Shown: positions 19,257-28,724 of the stretch, piece by piece
How the letters are laid out: every line of letters begins with the position of its first letter
Position numbering within the stretch: the first letter of the stretch is position 1
Assembly (NCBI GenBank): GCA_947500825.1
Contig: CANMTR010000002.1
Span: 124,001 to 188,000 of the forward strand
Direction of reading: 5' to 3'
DNA length: 64,000 bases
Source: an uncultured Paracoccaceae bacterium
Lineage (GTDB): Bacteria > Pseudomonadota > Alphaproteobacteria > Rhodobacterales > Rhodobacteraceae
Notes under the pieces: generated by a model
The model's database searches: none
What the model saw: only the letters and a program-made list of their open reading frames with translations
What the model was told of the DNA's origin: nothing
Made by a program: the position numbers and the translations under genes

Positions 19257-20486
19257 ATGCCCGCCGCACGCCCCTCCCGCCTCCTCGACCGGTCGAGCCC
19301 GCCGCACATCGCGACCCTGATCGCGCTGACCTCGCTCTCGGCGCTGTCGATGAACCTGTTCCTGCCCTCCCTGCCGGGGATGACGGCGCATTTCGACACC
19401 ACCTACGGGGTGATGCAGATCGCGGTGGCCGGGTATCTCGGCGTCAACGGGGCGATGCAGCTCGGGATCGGCCCCGTCTCCGACAGGTTCGGGCGGCGCA
19501 CCGTGATGCTGTGGGCCATCGCGATCTTCTGCCTCGCGACGGTGGGGTGCCTCCTGGCCACCGACGTCGCGACCTTCCTGGCCTTCCGCATGCTGCAGGC
19601 GGCGATCGTGGCCGGGATCGTCCTGCCCCGCGCGGCGATCCGCGACCTCTATTCCCAGGACGAGAGCGCCTCGATGATCGGCTACGTCACCATGGGGATG
19701 TCGGTCGCCCCCATGCTGGCCCCCGCCCTGGGAGGCGTGCTCGACGGCCTCTTCGGATGGCAGGCGAGCTTCGTGGCGCTGCTGGTGGCCGGGATCGGGG
19801 CCTTCGCGCTGGCCTATTTCGACATGGGCGAGACGGCGGCGCGCAGCACGTCGAACTTCCGCGAGCAGGCGGCGCAGTATCCCGACCTGCTGCGCGCGCC
19901 GCGCTTCTGGGGCTATGCCGGCACCGCCGCCCTGTCGTCGGGCGCCTTCTTCGCGTATCTGGGCGGGGCGCCCTATGTCGGCTCGACCGTGTTCGGCCTC
20001 GATCCCGCGACGCTCGGGGTCTATTTCGGCGCGCCCGCCATCGGCTATCTCGTGGGCAACGGGCTGACGGGACGCTACGCCCGCACCGTGGGTACGAACC
20101 GGATGGTCCTGGCGGGATGCTTCGTCAACGCGGCCGGGCTGATCCTGTCGCTGGCGCTGTCCCTCGCCGGATGGGGCGGGCCGGTGGCCTTCTTCGGCTG
20201 CATGACCTTCGTGGGCCTGGGCAACGGGCTGGTCATTCCCAACGCCACCGCCGGCGCCCTCTCGGTGCGCCCGCACCTTGCCGGGACAGCAAGCGGGCTG
20301 TCGGGCGCGATCATGATCGGCGGCGGCGCGGGTCTTTCGGCGCTGGCGGGCGTGATCCTGACCGGCGCGGCCACCAGCCGCCCGCTCTTGTGGCTGATGC
20401 TGGCCACCGCCATCGGCTCGGTGGCCGCGATCGCCATGGTGATCCGGCGCGAGGCGCGGCTCAGTGGATCTCGGGCGCGTAATTGA
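19257..20486 (+). CDS. Bcr/CflA-type multidrug efflux MFS transporter
   Basis: A 12-helix drug:proton antiporter of the inner membrane (409 aa). The first helix region reads ALTSLSALSMNLFLPSLPGM, typical of Bcr/CflA proteins. The loop motif GPVSDRFGRRTVM (motif A) and the antiporter-type GYVTMGMSVAPMLAPALGG (motif C) follow. The C-terminal half repeats the six-helix pattern. Its end overlaps the convergent hemerythrin gene by 26 bp. Substrates cannot be predicted. Confidence 0.88.
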   Translation: MPAARPSRLLDRSSPPHIATLIALTSLSALSMNLFLPSLPGMTAHFDTTYGVMQIAVAGYLGVNGAMQLGIGPVSDRFGRRTVMLWAIAIFCLATVGCLLATDVATFLAFRMLQAAIVAGIVLPRAAIRDLYSQDESASMIGYVTMGMSVAPMLAPALGGVLDGLFGWQASFVALLVAGIGAFALAYFDMGETAARSTSNFREQAAQYPDLLRAPRFWGYAGTAALSSGAFFAYLGGAPYVGSTVFGLDPATLGVYFGAPAIGYLVGNGLTGRYARTVGTNRMVLAGCFVNAAGLILSLALSLAGWGGPVAFFGCMTFVGLGNGLVIPNATAGALSVRPHLAGTASGLSGAIMIGGGAGLSALAGVILTGAATSRPLLWLMLATAIGSVAAIAMVIRREARLSGSRARN

Positions 20487-21033
20487 GGATGACGGGCACG
20501 ACGAGGTCCTCCTCGTCGGTCAGGTGCCGGTCGATGAAGGCCCCGAACTGCGACAGGTGGGTGTCGAGCCGCCCCGCGCCCTCCTTCGGGTCGGACCCCG
20601 AGAGCCCCTCCAGCATGGCGTTGGTGTCGCGGGCGAGGTCGTTCATGTGCCCGTCCAGGGCATGGTGGTCGGCGTCGAGCAGCACGAACCCCTTCTCCAG
20701 CCGCGGGTCGAGCCCCTGCAGGACGGGGAAATAGTGGTGATCCTCGATGGAATGGTGGCCGTGCAGCTCCTGGAGCAGGAACTGGGCGAGCCGCGCCGTC
20801 TGGCGGCCGTAGTCGCGCGCCTCGGCCCGGTCGTCGAGGAAGGCCCGGGTGTCGCCCTGCAGCCGCGCCAGCAGGTCGCGGAACATCAGGTGCCGCTCCA
20901 GCCAGAAGCGCGTGAGCGGCGAGAAGTTCGGATGCGCCTCCCACGTGCCGCGCGGCAATTCCGCCACCAGCACGCGCAGCGCGTCCGGCAGGCCCTCCCG
21001 GCGCTCGAGCGCCCTGTTCTCGTCATCGGTCAT
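20461..21033 (-). CDS. Hemerythrin-like (HHE) domain protein
   Basis: The 190-aa cytoplasmic protein has the His/Glu ligands of a diiron hemerythrin fold: HHSIEDHHYFPVLQ (about residue 94), DADHHALDGHMNDL (about 119) and FIDRHLTDEEDLVVPVIL near the end. Proteins of this type bind oxygen or iron or respond to nitrosative stress. ATG at 21033 is preceded by TAGGTC at 7 nt, suggesting a leaderless mRNA. It is divergent from thpR and overlaps the MFS gene 3' end by 26 bp. Confidence 0.84.
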   Translation of the reverse strand: MTDDENRALERREGLPDALRVLVAELPRGTWEAHPNFSPLTRFWLERHLMFRDLLARLQGDTRAFLDDRAEARDYGRQTARLAQFLLQELHGHHSIEDHHYFPVLQGLDPRLEKGFVLLDADHHALDGHMNDLARDTNAMLEGLSGSDPKEGAGRLDTHLSQFGAFIDRHLTDEEDLVVPVILNYAPEIH

Positions 21034-21040
21034 GGATCGC

Positions 21041-21046
21041 GACCTA
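21041..21046 (-). promoter_or_regulatory. Candidate -10 box of leaderless hemerythrin mRNA
   Basis: On the minus strand TAGGTC (21046-21041) lies exactly 7 nt before the ATG at 21033. The opposing gene thpR has the same hexamer at the same distance. Confidence 0.45.
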
Positions 21047-21094
21047 GGACGCGGGCGGCGCGCCGTCACCCTTTCGCCGCGCGCGGGCGCGCAC

Positions 21095-21100
21095 TAGGTC
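21095..21100 (+). promoter_or_regulatory. Candidate -10 box of leaderless thpR mRNA
   Basis: TAGGTC at 21095-21100 lies exactly 7 nt before the ATG at 21108. A TTTCGC hexamer at 21072-21077 is a possible -35 with 17-nt spacing. Confidence 0.45.
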
Positions 21101-21107
21101 CCCGCGC

Positions 21108-21650
21108 ATGCGAACCTTCCTCGCCCTCGATCCGCCCGACACCCTGCGCGACCCGCTCGACGCCCTGGTGGAGGGGTTGCGCTGCGGCCGCCACGTGGAT
21201 GTCGACGACCTGCACCTGACGCTGGCCTTCATGGCCGACGCGCCCCTGCCCGCGCTGGAGGAGCTGAACCTCGACCTGGAGATGCTGCGCCCCGGCCCCG
21301 TGCCGCTGGAGATCCGCGGGCTGGGTACCTTCGGGGCGGAGAACCCGCGCTCGCTCCATGCCGCCGTCGTGCCCCACCCCGCTCTCCTCCACGCGCAGAA
21401 GAAGGTCGCGACGGCGGTGCGGCGCGCCGGGATCGACCTGCCCCGCACCCGCTTCGTGCCGCACGTGACCCTGGCGCGGTTCCCCCACCGGATGCCGCCC
21501 GAGGACCACGCCCGCCTGGGGCGGTTCCTGTCGGCCCACGGATCGTTCCGGCTGGAGCGCCACGTGGTGGAGGCGGTCTCGCTCTACCGCTCCACGGTCA
21601 CCCACGAGGGCGCGCGCTACGAACTGCTGGAGAGCTATCCGCTCGGCTGA
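21108..21650 (+). CDS. thpR: RNA 2',3'-cyclic phosphodiesterase (2H family)
   Basis: Hydrolyses 2',3'-cyclic phosphate ends of RNA; formerly called 2'-5' RNA ligase. The 180-aa protein starts MRTFLALDPPDTL and has both HxTx catalytic motifs: HLTLAFM (about residue 36) and HVTLARF (about 120). It ends with STVTHEGARYELLESYPL, a family signature. No ribosome binding site is seen, and TAGGTC sits 7 nt before the ATG. Confidence 0.92.
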   Translation: MRTFLALDPPDTLRDPLDALVEGLRCGRHVDVDDLHLTLAFMADAPLPALEELNLDLEMLRPGPVPLEIRGLGTFGAENPRSLHAAVVPHPALLHAQKKVATAVRRAGIDLPRTRFVPHVTLARFPHRMPPEDHARLGRFLSAHGSFRLERHVVEAVSLYRSTVTHEGARYELLESYPLG

Positions 21651-21661
21651 CCCCTCCTTCG

Positions 21662-21688
21662 GCCGCCCGCGCGGATCTTGCGGGCGGC
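21662..21688 (+). terminator. Hairpin terminator after thpR
   Basis: GCCGCCCGC (21662-21670) pairs perfectly with 21680-21688 around a 9-nt loop, starting 12 bp after the thpR stop and ending 6 bp before the ilvN promoter. It lacks a T-run. Confidence 0.5.
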
Positions 21689-21694
21689 ACGGCC

Positions 21695-21723
21695 TTGTGG
21701 GACCGGGTCCGGGCGGGCATAGA
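21695..21723 (+). promoter_or_regulatory. Candidate promoter of ilvN
   Basis: TTGTGG (21695-21700), 17 nt, CATAGA (21718-21723). The leader of about 23 nt holds AGGAGGAGGG before the ATG at 21753. Confidence 0.5.
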
Positions 21724-21752
21724 GGGCGGCGGAACAGGAGGAGGGCCCTTTC

Positions 21753-22310
21753 ATGTCCGAGCTGCAGATCGAGAAGGGATCGTCGCGCCATTCGGCCTAC
21801 GACCTGCGCAACCCCAATGCGGGCGGGATCGAGCGCCATACCCTGGCCGTGGTGGTCGACAACGAAGCGGGCGTGCTGGCGCGCGTCATCGGCCTGTTCT
21901 CGGGGCGGGGCTACAACATCGAGAGCCTGACGGTGGCCGAGATCGACCACACGGGCCATACCAGCCGCATCACCATCGTCACCACCGGCACGCCGGCGGT
22001 GATCGAGCAGATAAAGGCCCAGCTCGGGCGGATCGTGCCCGTCCACGAGGTCCACGACCTGACGGTCGAGGGGGCGAGCGTCGAGCGGGAGCTGGCGCTC
22101 TTCAAGGTCTCGGGCGGCGGCGAGAAACGGGTGGAGGCCCTGCGGCTGGCGGACATCTTCCGCGCCCGCGTGGTCGATTCGACCCTGTCGAACTTCACCT
22201 TCGAGATCACCGGAAGCCCCCAGAAGATCGACGCCTTCGCCGACCTCCTGCGGCCCCTGGGCCTGGCCGAGATGGCGCGCACCGGCGTCGCGGCCCTCGC
22301 CCGGGGCTAG
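21753..22310 (+). CDS. ilvN: Acetolactate synthase small (regulatory) subunit
   Basis: Regulates acetolactate synthase and confers valine feedback inhibition in branched-chain amino acid synthesis. The 185-aa protein has an N-terminal ACT domain (HTLAVVVDNEAGVLARVIGLFSG at about 29-51, GYNIESLTVAEIDH) and a C-terminal domain with DIFRARVVDSTLSNFTFEITG. The N-terminal extension of about 25 residues is usual in alphaproteobacteria. The large subunit gene, often adjacent, is not next to it here. Its stop overlaps the convergent permease gene by 4 bp. Confidence 0.93.
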   Translation: MSELQIEKGSSRHSAYDLRNPNAGGIERHTLAVVVDNEAGVLARVIGLFSGRGYNIESLTVAEIDHTGHTSRITIVTTGTPAVIEQIKAQLGRIVPVHEVHDLTVEGASVERELALFKVSGGGEKRVEALRLADIFRARVVDSTLSNFTFEITGSPQKIDAFADLLRPLGLAEMARTGVAALARG

Positions 22311-23095
22311 GCCACGGCGCCCGTGCCGACCCGGCGCCACCGGGTCGCGCGCCGCTCCCACGTCTGGAGCGCGAGGTACTCGATGGCCAGCATCACGCCC
22401 ACGAAGGAGAGGGAATAGGCCAGCACGTGGCCGACCTCGAAGAGCTGGAAATAGAGGTGGATCTGGAACCCCACGCCGTTGGAGCGGCCCAGGAATTCCA
22501 CCACCAGGACGATCTTCCAGATGATCGCCAGGCCGTTGCGGGTGGAGGCGGCGACGAAGGGCCAGAGCTGGGGCAGGATCACGTGGCGCAGGCGCGCGGC
22601 AGGGGACAGCCGGAAGGCACGCGCCATCTCGGACACCTTCGGGTCCAGCGCCCAGACGCCCTCGCGGATGTTGACGGCGACCATGGCCGCCTTGTTGACC
22701 GACACGGCGGTGATCGCGGCGACCTCGTTGAGCCCGATCCACAGGTAGCACAGCACGATCACGACGAGCGCGGGTACGTTCAGCGCCACCACCACCCAGG
22801 GGCCGAACCAGCGGTTGAGGCGCGGCACCAGCCCCAGCGCCAGGCCCGCGGCCGAGCCCACGGTCATGGCAATGGAGAACCCCGCCGCCACCCGCATCAG
22901 CGTCCAGCCCACGTGGTAGGCGAGCTCGCCCCGCGCGGCCTCGTGCACGGCGATGGACCATACCTCGGCCGGCCCGGGCAGGATCTCGGGGTCGGCCGAA
23001 AGGCGCGCGGCGACGACCCAGACGACCACCAGCGCAGCCAGCGACAAGGCGATGGTCACCGGGCCGGGCTCGCGTCTGTCCGCCGCTCTCTCCAT
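22307..23095 (-). CDS. ABC transporter permease, NitT/TauT (SsuC/TauC-like) type
   Basis: An inner-membrane permease of the nitrate/sulfonate/taurine/thiamine-precursor class, about 262 aa with six helices. The cytoplasmic EAA-type loop is seen around SEMARAFRLSPAARLRHVILPQLWPF. ATG at 23095 is used; a TTG five codons upstream is possible. It has no ATPase or binding protein partner next to it. The ATPase and binding protein of the same class lie at 29736-31343 on the same strand, beyond the CODH genes, and could complete the transporter. The ligand is unknown. Confidence 0.85.
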   Translation of the reverse strand: MERAADRREPGPVTIALSLAALVVVWVVAARLSADPEILPGPAEVWSIAVHEAARGELAYHVGWTLMRVAAGFSIAMTVGSAAGLALGLVPRLNRWFGPWVVVALNVPALVVIVLCYLWIGLNEVAAITAVSVNKAAMVAVNIREGVWALDPKVSEMARAFRLSPAARLRHVILPQLWPFVAASTRNGLAIIWKIVLVVEFLGRSNGVGFQIHLYFQLFEVGHVLAYSLSFVGVMLAIEYLALQTWERRATRWRRVGTGAVA

Positions 23096-23230
23096 GCCGT
23101 CAGCCTGCAACCGCCCCGCGCGCCCGGGCAGCGCGACCTTGGTCCCATGGCCGCGCCCCGGGGAACGGCGACGCGCGCGCCCCGGGGCCGGACCGGGACG
23201 CGCGCATGCCGGAGAGGTGCCGCGCCGCCC

Positions 23231-24019
23231 TCAGGCGGCCGCGACGGCCCGCTTGGTCATCACCTTGACCAGGTGCGCCCGGTAGGCGCCCGATCCGTGC
23301 AGGTCGGAGATCATATCGGTCCCGTCCGGCGTCGCCAGCGCCTCCACCGCGCCCGCGTCGAAGGAGGACGACAGCGCCTCCTCCGCCTCGTGCCAGCGGA
23401 ACACGCCCATCTCGGAGGCGCCGGTCACGGCCACGCGCACCCCGTCCGCGAACTTCGCCACGAAGACCGCCGTGAGCGGGAAGCGCGAGGCAGGCTGGAT
23501 GAACTTGGCGTAATGGGCGCGCTCGGGAACCTGCATCTTCACCGCCGTGACGATCTCGCCTTCCTCCAGCGCGGTCATGAACATGCCCTGGAAGAACTCG
23601 TCGGCGGGCACCTCGCGCCGGTCGGTGACGATCACGCCCCTGGAGGCGAGCGTGCCGGCCGGGTAGCAGGCCGAGGGATCGTTGTTGGCCACCGATCCCC
23701 CGATCGTGCCGCGCGAGCGCACCGAAGGGTCGCCGATCCGCCCCGCGAGCGAGGCCATGGCCGGGTAGCTCTCGGCCAGCTCGCGCTGGACGGTGGCGTG
23801 GGTGGTGGCACCGCCGATCCACACCTCGCTCCCCTCCAGCCGCACGCCCTTCATCTCCTCGATACCCATGAGGCTCACCACCTTGGAGGGCATGGCGAGG
23901 CGCTGCTTCATCGTGGGCATCAGGGTCTGTCCGCCGGAAAAGGCGATCGCCTCCTCCGCCTTCAGCGAGGCGACGGCGTCCTGGATGGTGCCCGGTCGAT
24001 CGTAGTCGAAATCGTACAT
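23231..24019 (-). CDS. coxM: CODH-like molybdenum hydroxylase, FAD-binding medium subunit
   Basis: The 262-aa subunit carries FAD and passes electrons from the iron-sulfur subunit. It begins MYDFDYDRPGTIQDAVASL. The FAD motifs are SGGQTLMPTMKQRL (about residue 31) and TIGGSVANNDPSACYPA (about 107). ATG at 24019 is chosen from the family start. It is the last gene of coxG-coxS-coxL-coxM, 58 bp after coxL. The large subunit has a form-II active-site loop, so the substrate may not be CO. Confidence 0.9.
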   Translation of the reverse strand: MYDFDYDRPGTIQDAVASLKAEEAIAFSGGQTLMPTMKQRLAMPSKVVSLMGIEEMKGVRLEGSEVWIGGATTHATVQRELAESYPAMASLAGRIGDPSVRSRGTIGGSVANNDPSACYPAGTLASRGVIVTDRREVPADEFFQGMFMTALEEGEIVTAVKMQVPERAHYAKFIQPASRFPLTAVFVAKFADGVRVAVTGASEMGVFRWHEAEEALSSSFDAGAVEALATPDGTDMISDLHGSGAYRAHLVKVMTKRAVAAA

Positions 24020-24077
24020 CTGCCTGTCCTGTCTGTTTCCGGGGCCGGATCGGGGGGCGCGGACGCCCCCCGGCATC

Positions 24078-26519
24078 TCAGGGCGTGCCGACCGAGCGGC
24101 CGCCGGCCGTCTCCTGCGCGCGGGCGGCGGGCTGGGCCGCGCCCATGTTGGCCCGCGCCGCCTCCATCGCCGCCCAGACCCGGGCGGGAGAGAGCGGCAT
24201 GTCGATGTGGTCGACCGCGTGCCCGCCCCGGTTCAGCGCGTCGAGCACCGCGTTGACCACCGCCGGCGGCGAGCCGATAGCGCCGGCCTCGCCGCACCCC
24301 TTCACGCCGAGCGGGTTGTGCGTGCAGGGCGTCACGCAGGAATGGTCCACCTTGAACATCGGCAGGTCGGTGGAGCGGGGCATGGCATAGTCCATGTAGC
24401 TCGCCGAGAGGAGCTGGCCGTCCGCGTCGTAGACGCAGTTCTCCCACAGGGCCTGGCCAATCCCCTGGGCCAGTCCGCCATGGACCTGCCCCTCAACGAT
24501 CATCGGGTTGACGACATTGCCGAAATCGTCGGCCGCGGCGAAGCCCAGGACCTCCACGTGCCCCGTCTCGGGGTCCACCTCCACCTCGCAGCCGTAGCCG
24601 CCCGAGGGATAGGTGAAGTTCGCGGGATCGTAGAACGCCGTCTCCTCCAGCCCCGGCTCGATCTCCTCCAGGGGGTAGTTGTGCGGGACGTAGGCCGCGA
24701 GGGTCACGTCGCCCCAGGCCACCGACTTGTCGGTGCCGGCCACGGTGAACTGACCGTCCTTCAGCTCGATGTCGCCCTCAGAGGCCTCCATCAGGTGGGC
24801 GGCGATCTTCTTGGCCTTGTTGATGACCTTCTCGGCGGCGCGCACCACCGCCGACCCGCCCACCGCGATGGAGCGCGAGCCGTAGGTGCCCATCCCCATG
24901 GGCGTGCGGGCGGTGTCGCCGTGGACGATGTCGATCTGGTCGGCGTCGATGCCGATCATCTCGGCCACCACCTGGGCGAAGGTCGTCTCGTGCCCCTGCC
25001 CGTGGCTGTGGGAGCCGGTCATCACGCTCAAGGACCCGGTCGCGTTCACCCGCACCGTCGCGCTCTCGTAGAGCCCGGCGCGCGCGCCGAGCTGGCCCAC
25101 CAGGTTCGACGGCGCGATGCCGCAGGCCTCGATGTAATGGGCGATGCCGAACCCGCGCAGCTTGCCGTTGCGCTTCGATTCCTCGGCCCGCGCCTCGAAT
25201 CCCGCGTGGTCGGTGATCTCCAGGAGCTTGTCCATCGTGGCGTGGTAGTCGCCGGTGTCGTATTCCACCGCCACCGGCGTCTGGTAGGGGAACTCGGTGA
25301 TGAAGTTCTGCCGCCGCAGCTCGATGGGCGAAACGCCGAGCTCGCGCGCCGCCTTGTCCACGATCCGCTCGAGCTGGTAGGTCGCCTCGGGCCGGCCCGC
25401 GCCGCGATAGGCGTCGACGGGCACGGTGTTGGTGAACACCGCCTTCACGTTCACGTAGACCAGCGGCGTCTTGTAGTTCCCCGCCATCAGCGTGCCGTGG
25501 AGCCACGTGGGCACCGACGGCGCGAAGGTGGACAGGTAGGCGCCCATGTTGGCGTAGGTCTCGGTCCGGAGCGCGGTGAAGTTGTTCTCCGCATCCAGCG
25601 CCAGCTCGATCTTGGTGACGTGGTCGCGCCCGTGGGCGTCGGACATGAAGGCCTCCGAGCGGGTGGAGGTCCATTTCACCGGCCGCTTCAGCGCCCTGGC
25701 CGCGAAGGTGCAGAACGCCTCCTCGGCATAGTGGAAGATCTTGGTGCCGAAGCCGCCGCCCACGTCGGGGGCCACCACGCGCAGCTTGTGCTCGGGAATG
25801 TTGAGCACGAACGCCCCCATCAGGAGCCGGATCACATGCGGGTTCTGGGAGGTGGTGTAGAGGGTCGATTCGTCCGAATGGGCGGCATAGTCGCCCACCG
25901 CCACCCGCGGCTCCATCGGGTTCGCCACCATGCGGTTGTTGACCAGCTCCAGCGTGGTGACATGGGCCGCGTCCTTGATGGCCCGGTCCACCGCCTCGCG
26001 GTTGTCCTCCACCAGCCCCCAATCGTAGCACAGGTTCGAGGTCAGGTCGTCGTGGACCTTCTCCGAACCCTCGGCCACGGCGGCCTTCATGTCCACGACG
26101 GCCGGAAGCTCCTCGATGTCGGGCATCACCGCCTCGGCCGCGTCGCGCGCCTGGGCCAGCGTCTCGGCCACCACCACGGCGATCGGGTCGCCCACGTGGC
26201 GCACCTTGCCCTCGGCCAGGATCGGGTGCTTGGGCTCCTGCATGACGCTGCCGTCGCGCGAGGTGATCTGCCAGCCGCAGGGCACGCCGCCGCACCCTTC
26301 GAAATCCCTGGCCGTGAACACGCGGATCACGCCCGGCATGGCGGCGGCCGCCTCCGTGTCGATCCCGTTCAGCCGCCCGTGGGCCACGTCCGAACGCACG
26401 AAGACCGCGTGGGCCTGTCCGTGCAGGTTGATGTCGTCGGTGTAGCGTCCGGTCCCGCTCAGGAACCGGATGTCCTCGCGCCGCTTGGGGCTCGTCCCGA
26501 TACCGCCGTCCTTGGGCAT
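24078..26519 (-). CDS. coxL: CODH-like molybdenum hydroxylase, large subunit (form II)
   Basis: The 813-aa molybdopterin cytosine dinucleotide subunit of the xanthine oxidase family. Seen motifs are [18 protein letters not shown] at the start, GGGFGTK (about 254-260), the active-site loop AYRGAGR at about residues 370-376, [10 protein letters not shown], and the C-terminal [13 protein letters not shown] with the catalytic Glu. True aerobic CO dehydrogenase (form I) has AYxCSFR; AYRGAGR marks form II, whose physiological substrate is mostly unproven. RBS GGGAGGA precedes the ATG. The order coxS-coxL-coxM and the coxG gene support assembly as one enzyme. Confidence 0.93.
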   Translation of the reverse strand: MPKDGGIGTSPKRREDIRFLSGTGRYTDDINLHGQAHAVFVRSDVAHGRLNGIDTEAAAAMPGVIRVFTARDFEGCGGVPCGWQITSRDGSVMQEPKHPILAEGKVRHVGDPIAVVVAETLAQARDAAEAVMPDIEELPAVVDMKAAVAEGSEKVHDDLTSNLCYDWGLVEDNREAVDRAIKDAAHVTTLELVNNRMVANPMEPRVAVGDYAAHSDESTLYTTSQNPHVIRLLMGAFVLNIPEHKLRVVAPDVGGGFGTKIFHYAEEAFCTFAARALKRPVKWTSTRSEAFMSDAHGRDHVTKIELALDAENNFTALRTETYANMGAYLSTFAPSVPTWLHGTLMAGNYKTPLVYVNVKAVFTNTVPVDAYRGAGRPEATYQLERIVDKAARELGVSPIELRRQNFITEFPYQTPVAVEYDTGDYHATMDKLLEITDHAGFEARAEESKRNGKLRGFGIAHYIEACGIAPSNLVGQLGARAGLYESATVRVNATGSLSVMTGSHSHGQGHETTFAQVVAEMIGIDADQIDIVHGDTARTPMGMGTYGSRSIAVGGSAVVRAAEKVINKAKKIAAHLMEASEGDIELKDGQFTVAGTDKSVAWGDVTLAAYVPHNYPLEEIEPGLEETAFYDPANFTYPSGGYGCEVEVDPETGHVEVLGFAAADDFGNVVNPMIVEGQVHGGLAQGIGQALWENCVYDADGQLLSASYMDYAMPRSTDLPMFKVDHSCVTPCTHNPLGVKGCGEAGAIGSPPAVVNAVLDALNRGGHAVDHIDMPLSPARVWAAMEAARANMGAAQPAARAQETAGGRSVGTP

Positions 26520-26576
26520 GTCTGTCCTCCCTGGGTGGCGGGTCCCGCCGGGGACACCGCGCCTAAGTTCAAGGTT

Positions 26577-27059
<483 letters not shown>

Positions 27060-27084
27060 GGTCTCGCGTCTCCCTTGTGCAATC

Positions 27085-27645
27085 TCACTCCACGCGTCCC
27101 GGCCAGAACCACTTGCGCGGCGTCGGGGCCGCGTCCGCGTCCGCCGGCGCGGCGCTCTCCTGCGCCATGCCGCCCGCGCCGCCCGTCGCGGCCGCCTTGC
27201 CGCGCCCCTCGACCCGGTCCTGGAACCGCTCGAAGAACTGGTCGGCCATCTTCTTGGCGAACCCGTCGATCACGCGGCTGCCGAGCTGGGCGAGCTTGCC
27301 GCCCACCTTCGCCTCCACCTCGTACTCGAGCCGGGTCTTGCCCCCCTCGGCGTCCGACAGTCGGCAATCCGCGCCGCCCTTGGCAAAGCCCGCGGCGCCG
27401 CCCTTGCCCTCCCCCGTCAGGGTCAGGCTGTCGGGCCGCTCCACGTTCTCGAGCCGCACGTCGCCCTTGAAGGTCGCCTTCACGGGGCCGACCTTCTGCA
27501 CCACCGTGGCCTCGAACCCCTCCTCGGCGCTCCCCGACATCTCGGTGCAGCCGGGCACGCACTCCTTCAGAACCTCCCGGTCGAGAAGAGCCTCCCAGAC
27601 CTGCTCGCGCGGCGCGTCGATCGTCCGTTGTCCGCTGAGTTCCAT
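27085..27645 (-). CDS. coxG: CoxG-like SRPBCC protein
   Basis: The 186-aa protein starts [20 protein letters not shown], the typical entry of a CoxG/START-like (SRPBCC) lipid- or ligand-binding domain, with [13 protein letters not shown]. The C-terminal 40 residues are an Ala/Gly/Pro-rich linker ending [10 protein letters not shown]. CoxG proteins accompany CODH and are thought to attach or mature the enzyme at the membrane. An excellent GGAAGGAG site precedes ATG at 27645. It is the first gene of the cox operon. Confidence 0.88.
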   Translation of the reverse strand: MELSGQRTIDAPREQVWEALLDREVLKECVPGCTEMSGSAEEGFEATVVQKVGPVKATFKGDVRLENVERPDSLTLTGEGKGGAAGFAKGGADCRLSDAEGGKTRLEYEVEAKVGGKLAQLGSRVIDGFAKKMADQFFERFQDRVEGRGKAAATGGAGGMAQESAAPADADAAPTPRKWFWPGRVE

Positions 27646-27959
27646 GTTCCGGCTCCTTCCCCCGCTCGCCCCGAAGGCTAGGGCCGACGCCTCCGCCCGC
27701 GATATGGGACTTAAGAACAACCCCGGCGCGCCGCGCCCCTGCCACCTTGGTCCTATTCAGCCGCCCCGCTTGCACGGTAAGGCTGCCCGCGGGAGGACGC
27801 GATGACCCCAGGGACGGCCTCGAGAACCGGCCACCGCGACGGCCAAAGACACGGCCGGCGCGCGCCGGCCGCCGCGGCGCGCGCGCGCTCCCTCACCCTT
27901 TGCCAAATACCCCGGCCCGCACGTGCCGCCCGCACGCGGGCCGGAACCGGGGCGCGGGC
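27646..27959. other. 314-bp divergent intergenic region (coxG / ABC exporter)
   Basis: This gap must hold the promoters of the cox operon (minus) and the ABC-2 exporter (plus), but I find no convincing -35/-10 pair. It contains an 18-nt perfect palindrome (27853-27870, GGCCGGCGC and its complement), the dispersed repeat at 27892-27911, and ACCTTGGTCC at 27744-27753, which recurs upstream of the permease gene at 23136-23145. Confidence 0.55.
27892..27911 (-). repeat. Dispersed intergenic repeat, copy 1
   Basis: On the minus strand this reads GGTATTTGGCAAAGGGTGAG and is followed by a long CG-rich tract. Copy 2 at 45623-45642 differs at two central positions only and is followed by a similar CG-rich tract. 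A shorter, degenerate match (AAAGGGTGA then CGGCGCGC) is at 21066-21074 on the minus strand. Confidence 0.6.
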
Positions 27960-28724
27960 ATGACCGACGGGCTTCCGCCGGAACTCCGACGGGAGTCCGA
28001 CACCGCCCCGGGCGGCCTGTCGGTTGAGGATCTCTCCTTCTCCTACGGCGCCCGGCAGGCGCTCGACGGTGTCTCCTTCGCCTGCCGCCCGGGGCGCTTC
28101 ACCGCCCTCCTGGGACCAAACGGCGCGGGCAAGTCGACCCTCTTCGCGCTCCTCACCCGGCTCTTCACCACGCCCCATGGCCGCATCCGCATCGCCGGTG
28201 CCGATCTGGCGAGATCGCCGCGCAAGGCATTGGCCAACATGGGAATCGTGTTCCAGCAGCCGACCCTCGACCTCGATCTCACCGTGCGGCGCAACCTGTC
28301 CTACTTCGCCGCGCTCCACGGCATCCCGGGCCGCGCCGCCGCCGCGCGGATCGACGCGAGCCTCGAGCGGCTGGGCATGGCCGAGCGCGCCGGCGAGCGG
28401 GTGCGCGACCTTAACGGGGGCCACCGCCGCCGCACCGAGCTCGCCCGCGCCCTCGTTCACTCCCCATCGGTCCTTCTGTGCGACGAGCCCACCGTCGGCC
28501 TCGACGCGGCCTCCCGGCAGGCCATCGTCGACCATGTCCACGAGCTCGCGGCGGGCGGCCTCACGGTGCTCTGGGCGACCCACCTGACCGACGAGGTCCG
28601 TGCCGAGGACGATCTTCTCGTCCTCCATCGCGGGCGTCTGCTCCGCGACGGGACCGCGGCGGAGATATCCGCCGGGTCGACGGTTTCCGAGACGTTTCTT
28701 GACCTGACCAGGGCGCCCGCATGA
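27960..28724 (+). CDS. ABC exporter ATP-binding protein (PQQ-alcohol dehydrogenase-associated type)
   Basis: The 254-aa ATPase has a Walker A GPNGAGKS, Q-loop FQQPTLDLDLTVRRNL, Walker B LLCDEPTVGLD and switch His in WATHLTDE. The signature motif is LNGGHRRR instead of LSGGQ. I know that variant from the ABC ATPases found beside PQQ-dependent alcohol dehydrogenases (TIGR03864-like). ATG at 27960 is used; the frame upstream is not protein-like. Its end overlaps the permease gene (ATGA, 28721-28724). No quinoprotein or PQQ gene is in the window, so the exported compound is unknown. Confidence 0.87.
   Translation: MTDGLPPELRRESDTAPGGLSVEDLSFSYGARQALDGVSFACRPGRFTALLGPNGAGKSTLFALLTRLFTTPHGRIRIAGADLARSPRKALANMGIVFQQPTLDLDLTVRRNLSYFAALHGIPGRAAAARIDASLERLGMAERAGERVRDLNGGHRRRTELARALVHSPSVLLCDEPTVGLDAASRQAIVDHVHELAAGGLTVLWATHLTDEVRAEDDLLVLHRGRLLRDGTAAEISAGSTVSETFLDLTRAPA

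Noticed and set aside
23152-23187. 12-bp direct repeat CGCGCCCCGGGG (23152 and 23176) as a regulatory repeat
   Set aside because: It consists of simple GC runs that are self-palindromic and likely by chance at this composition.
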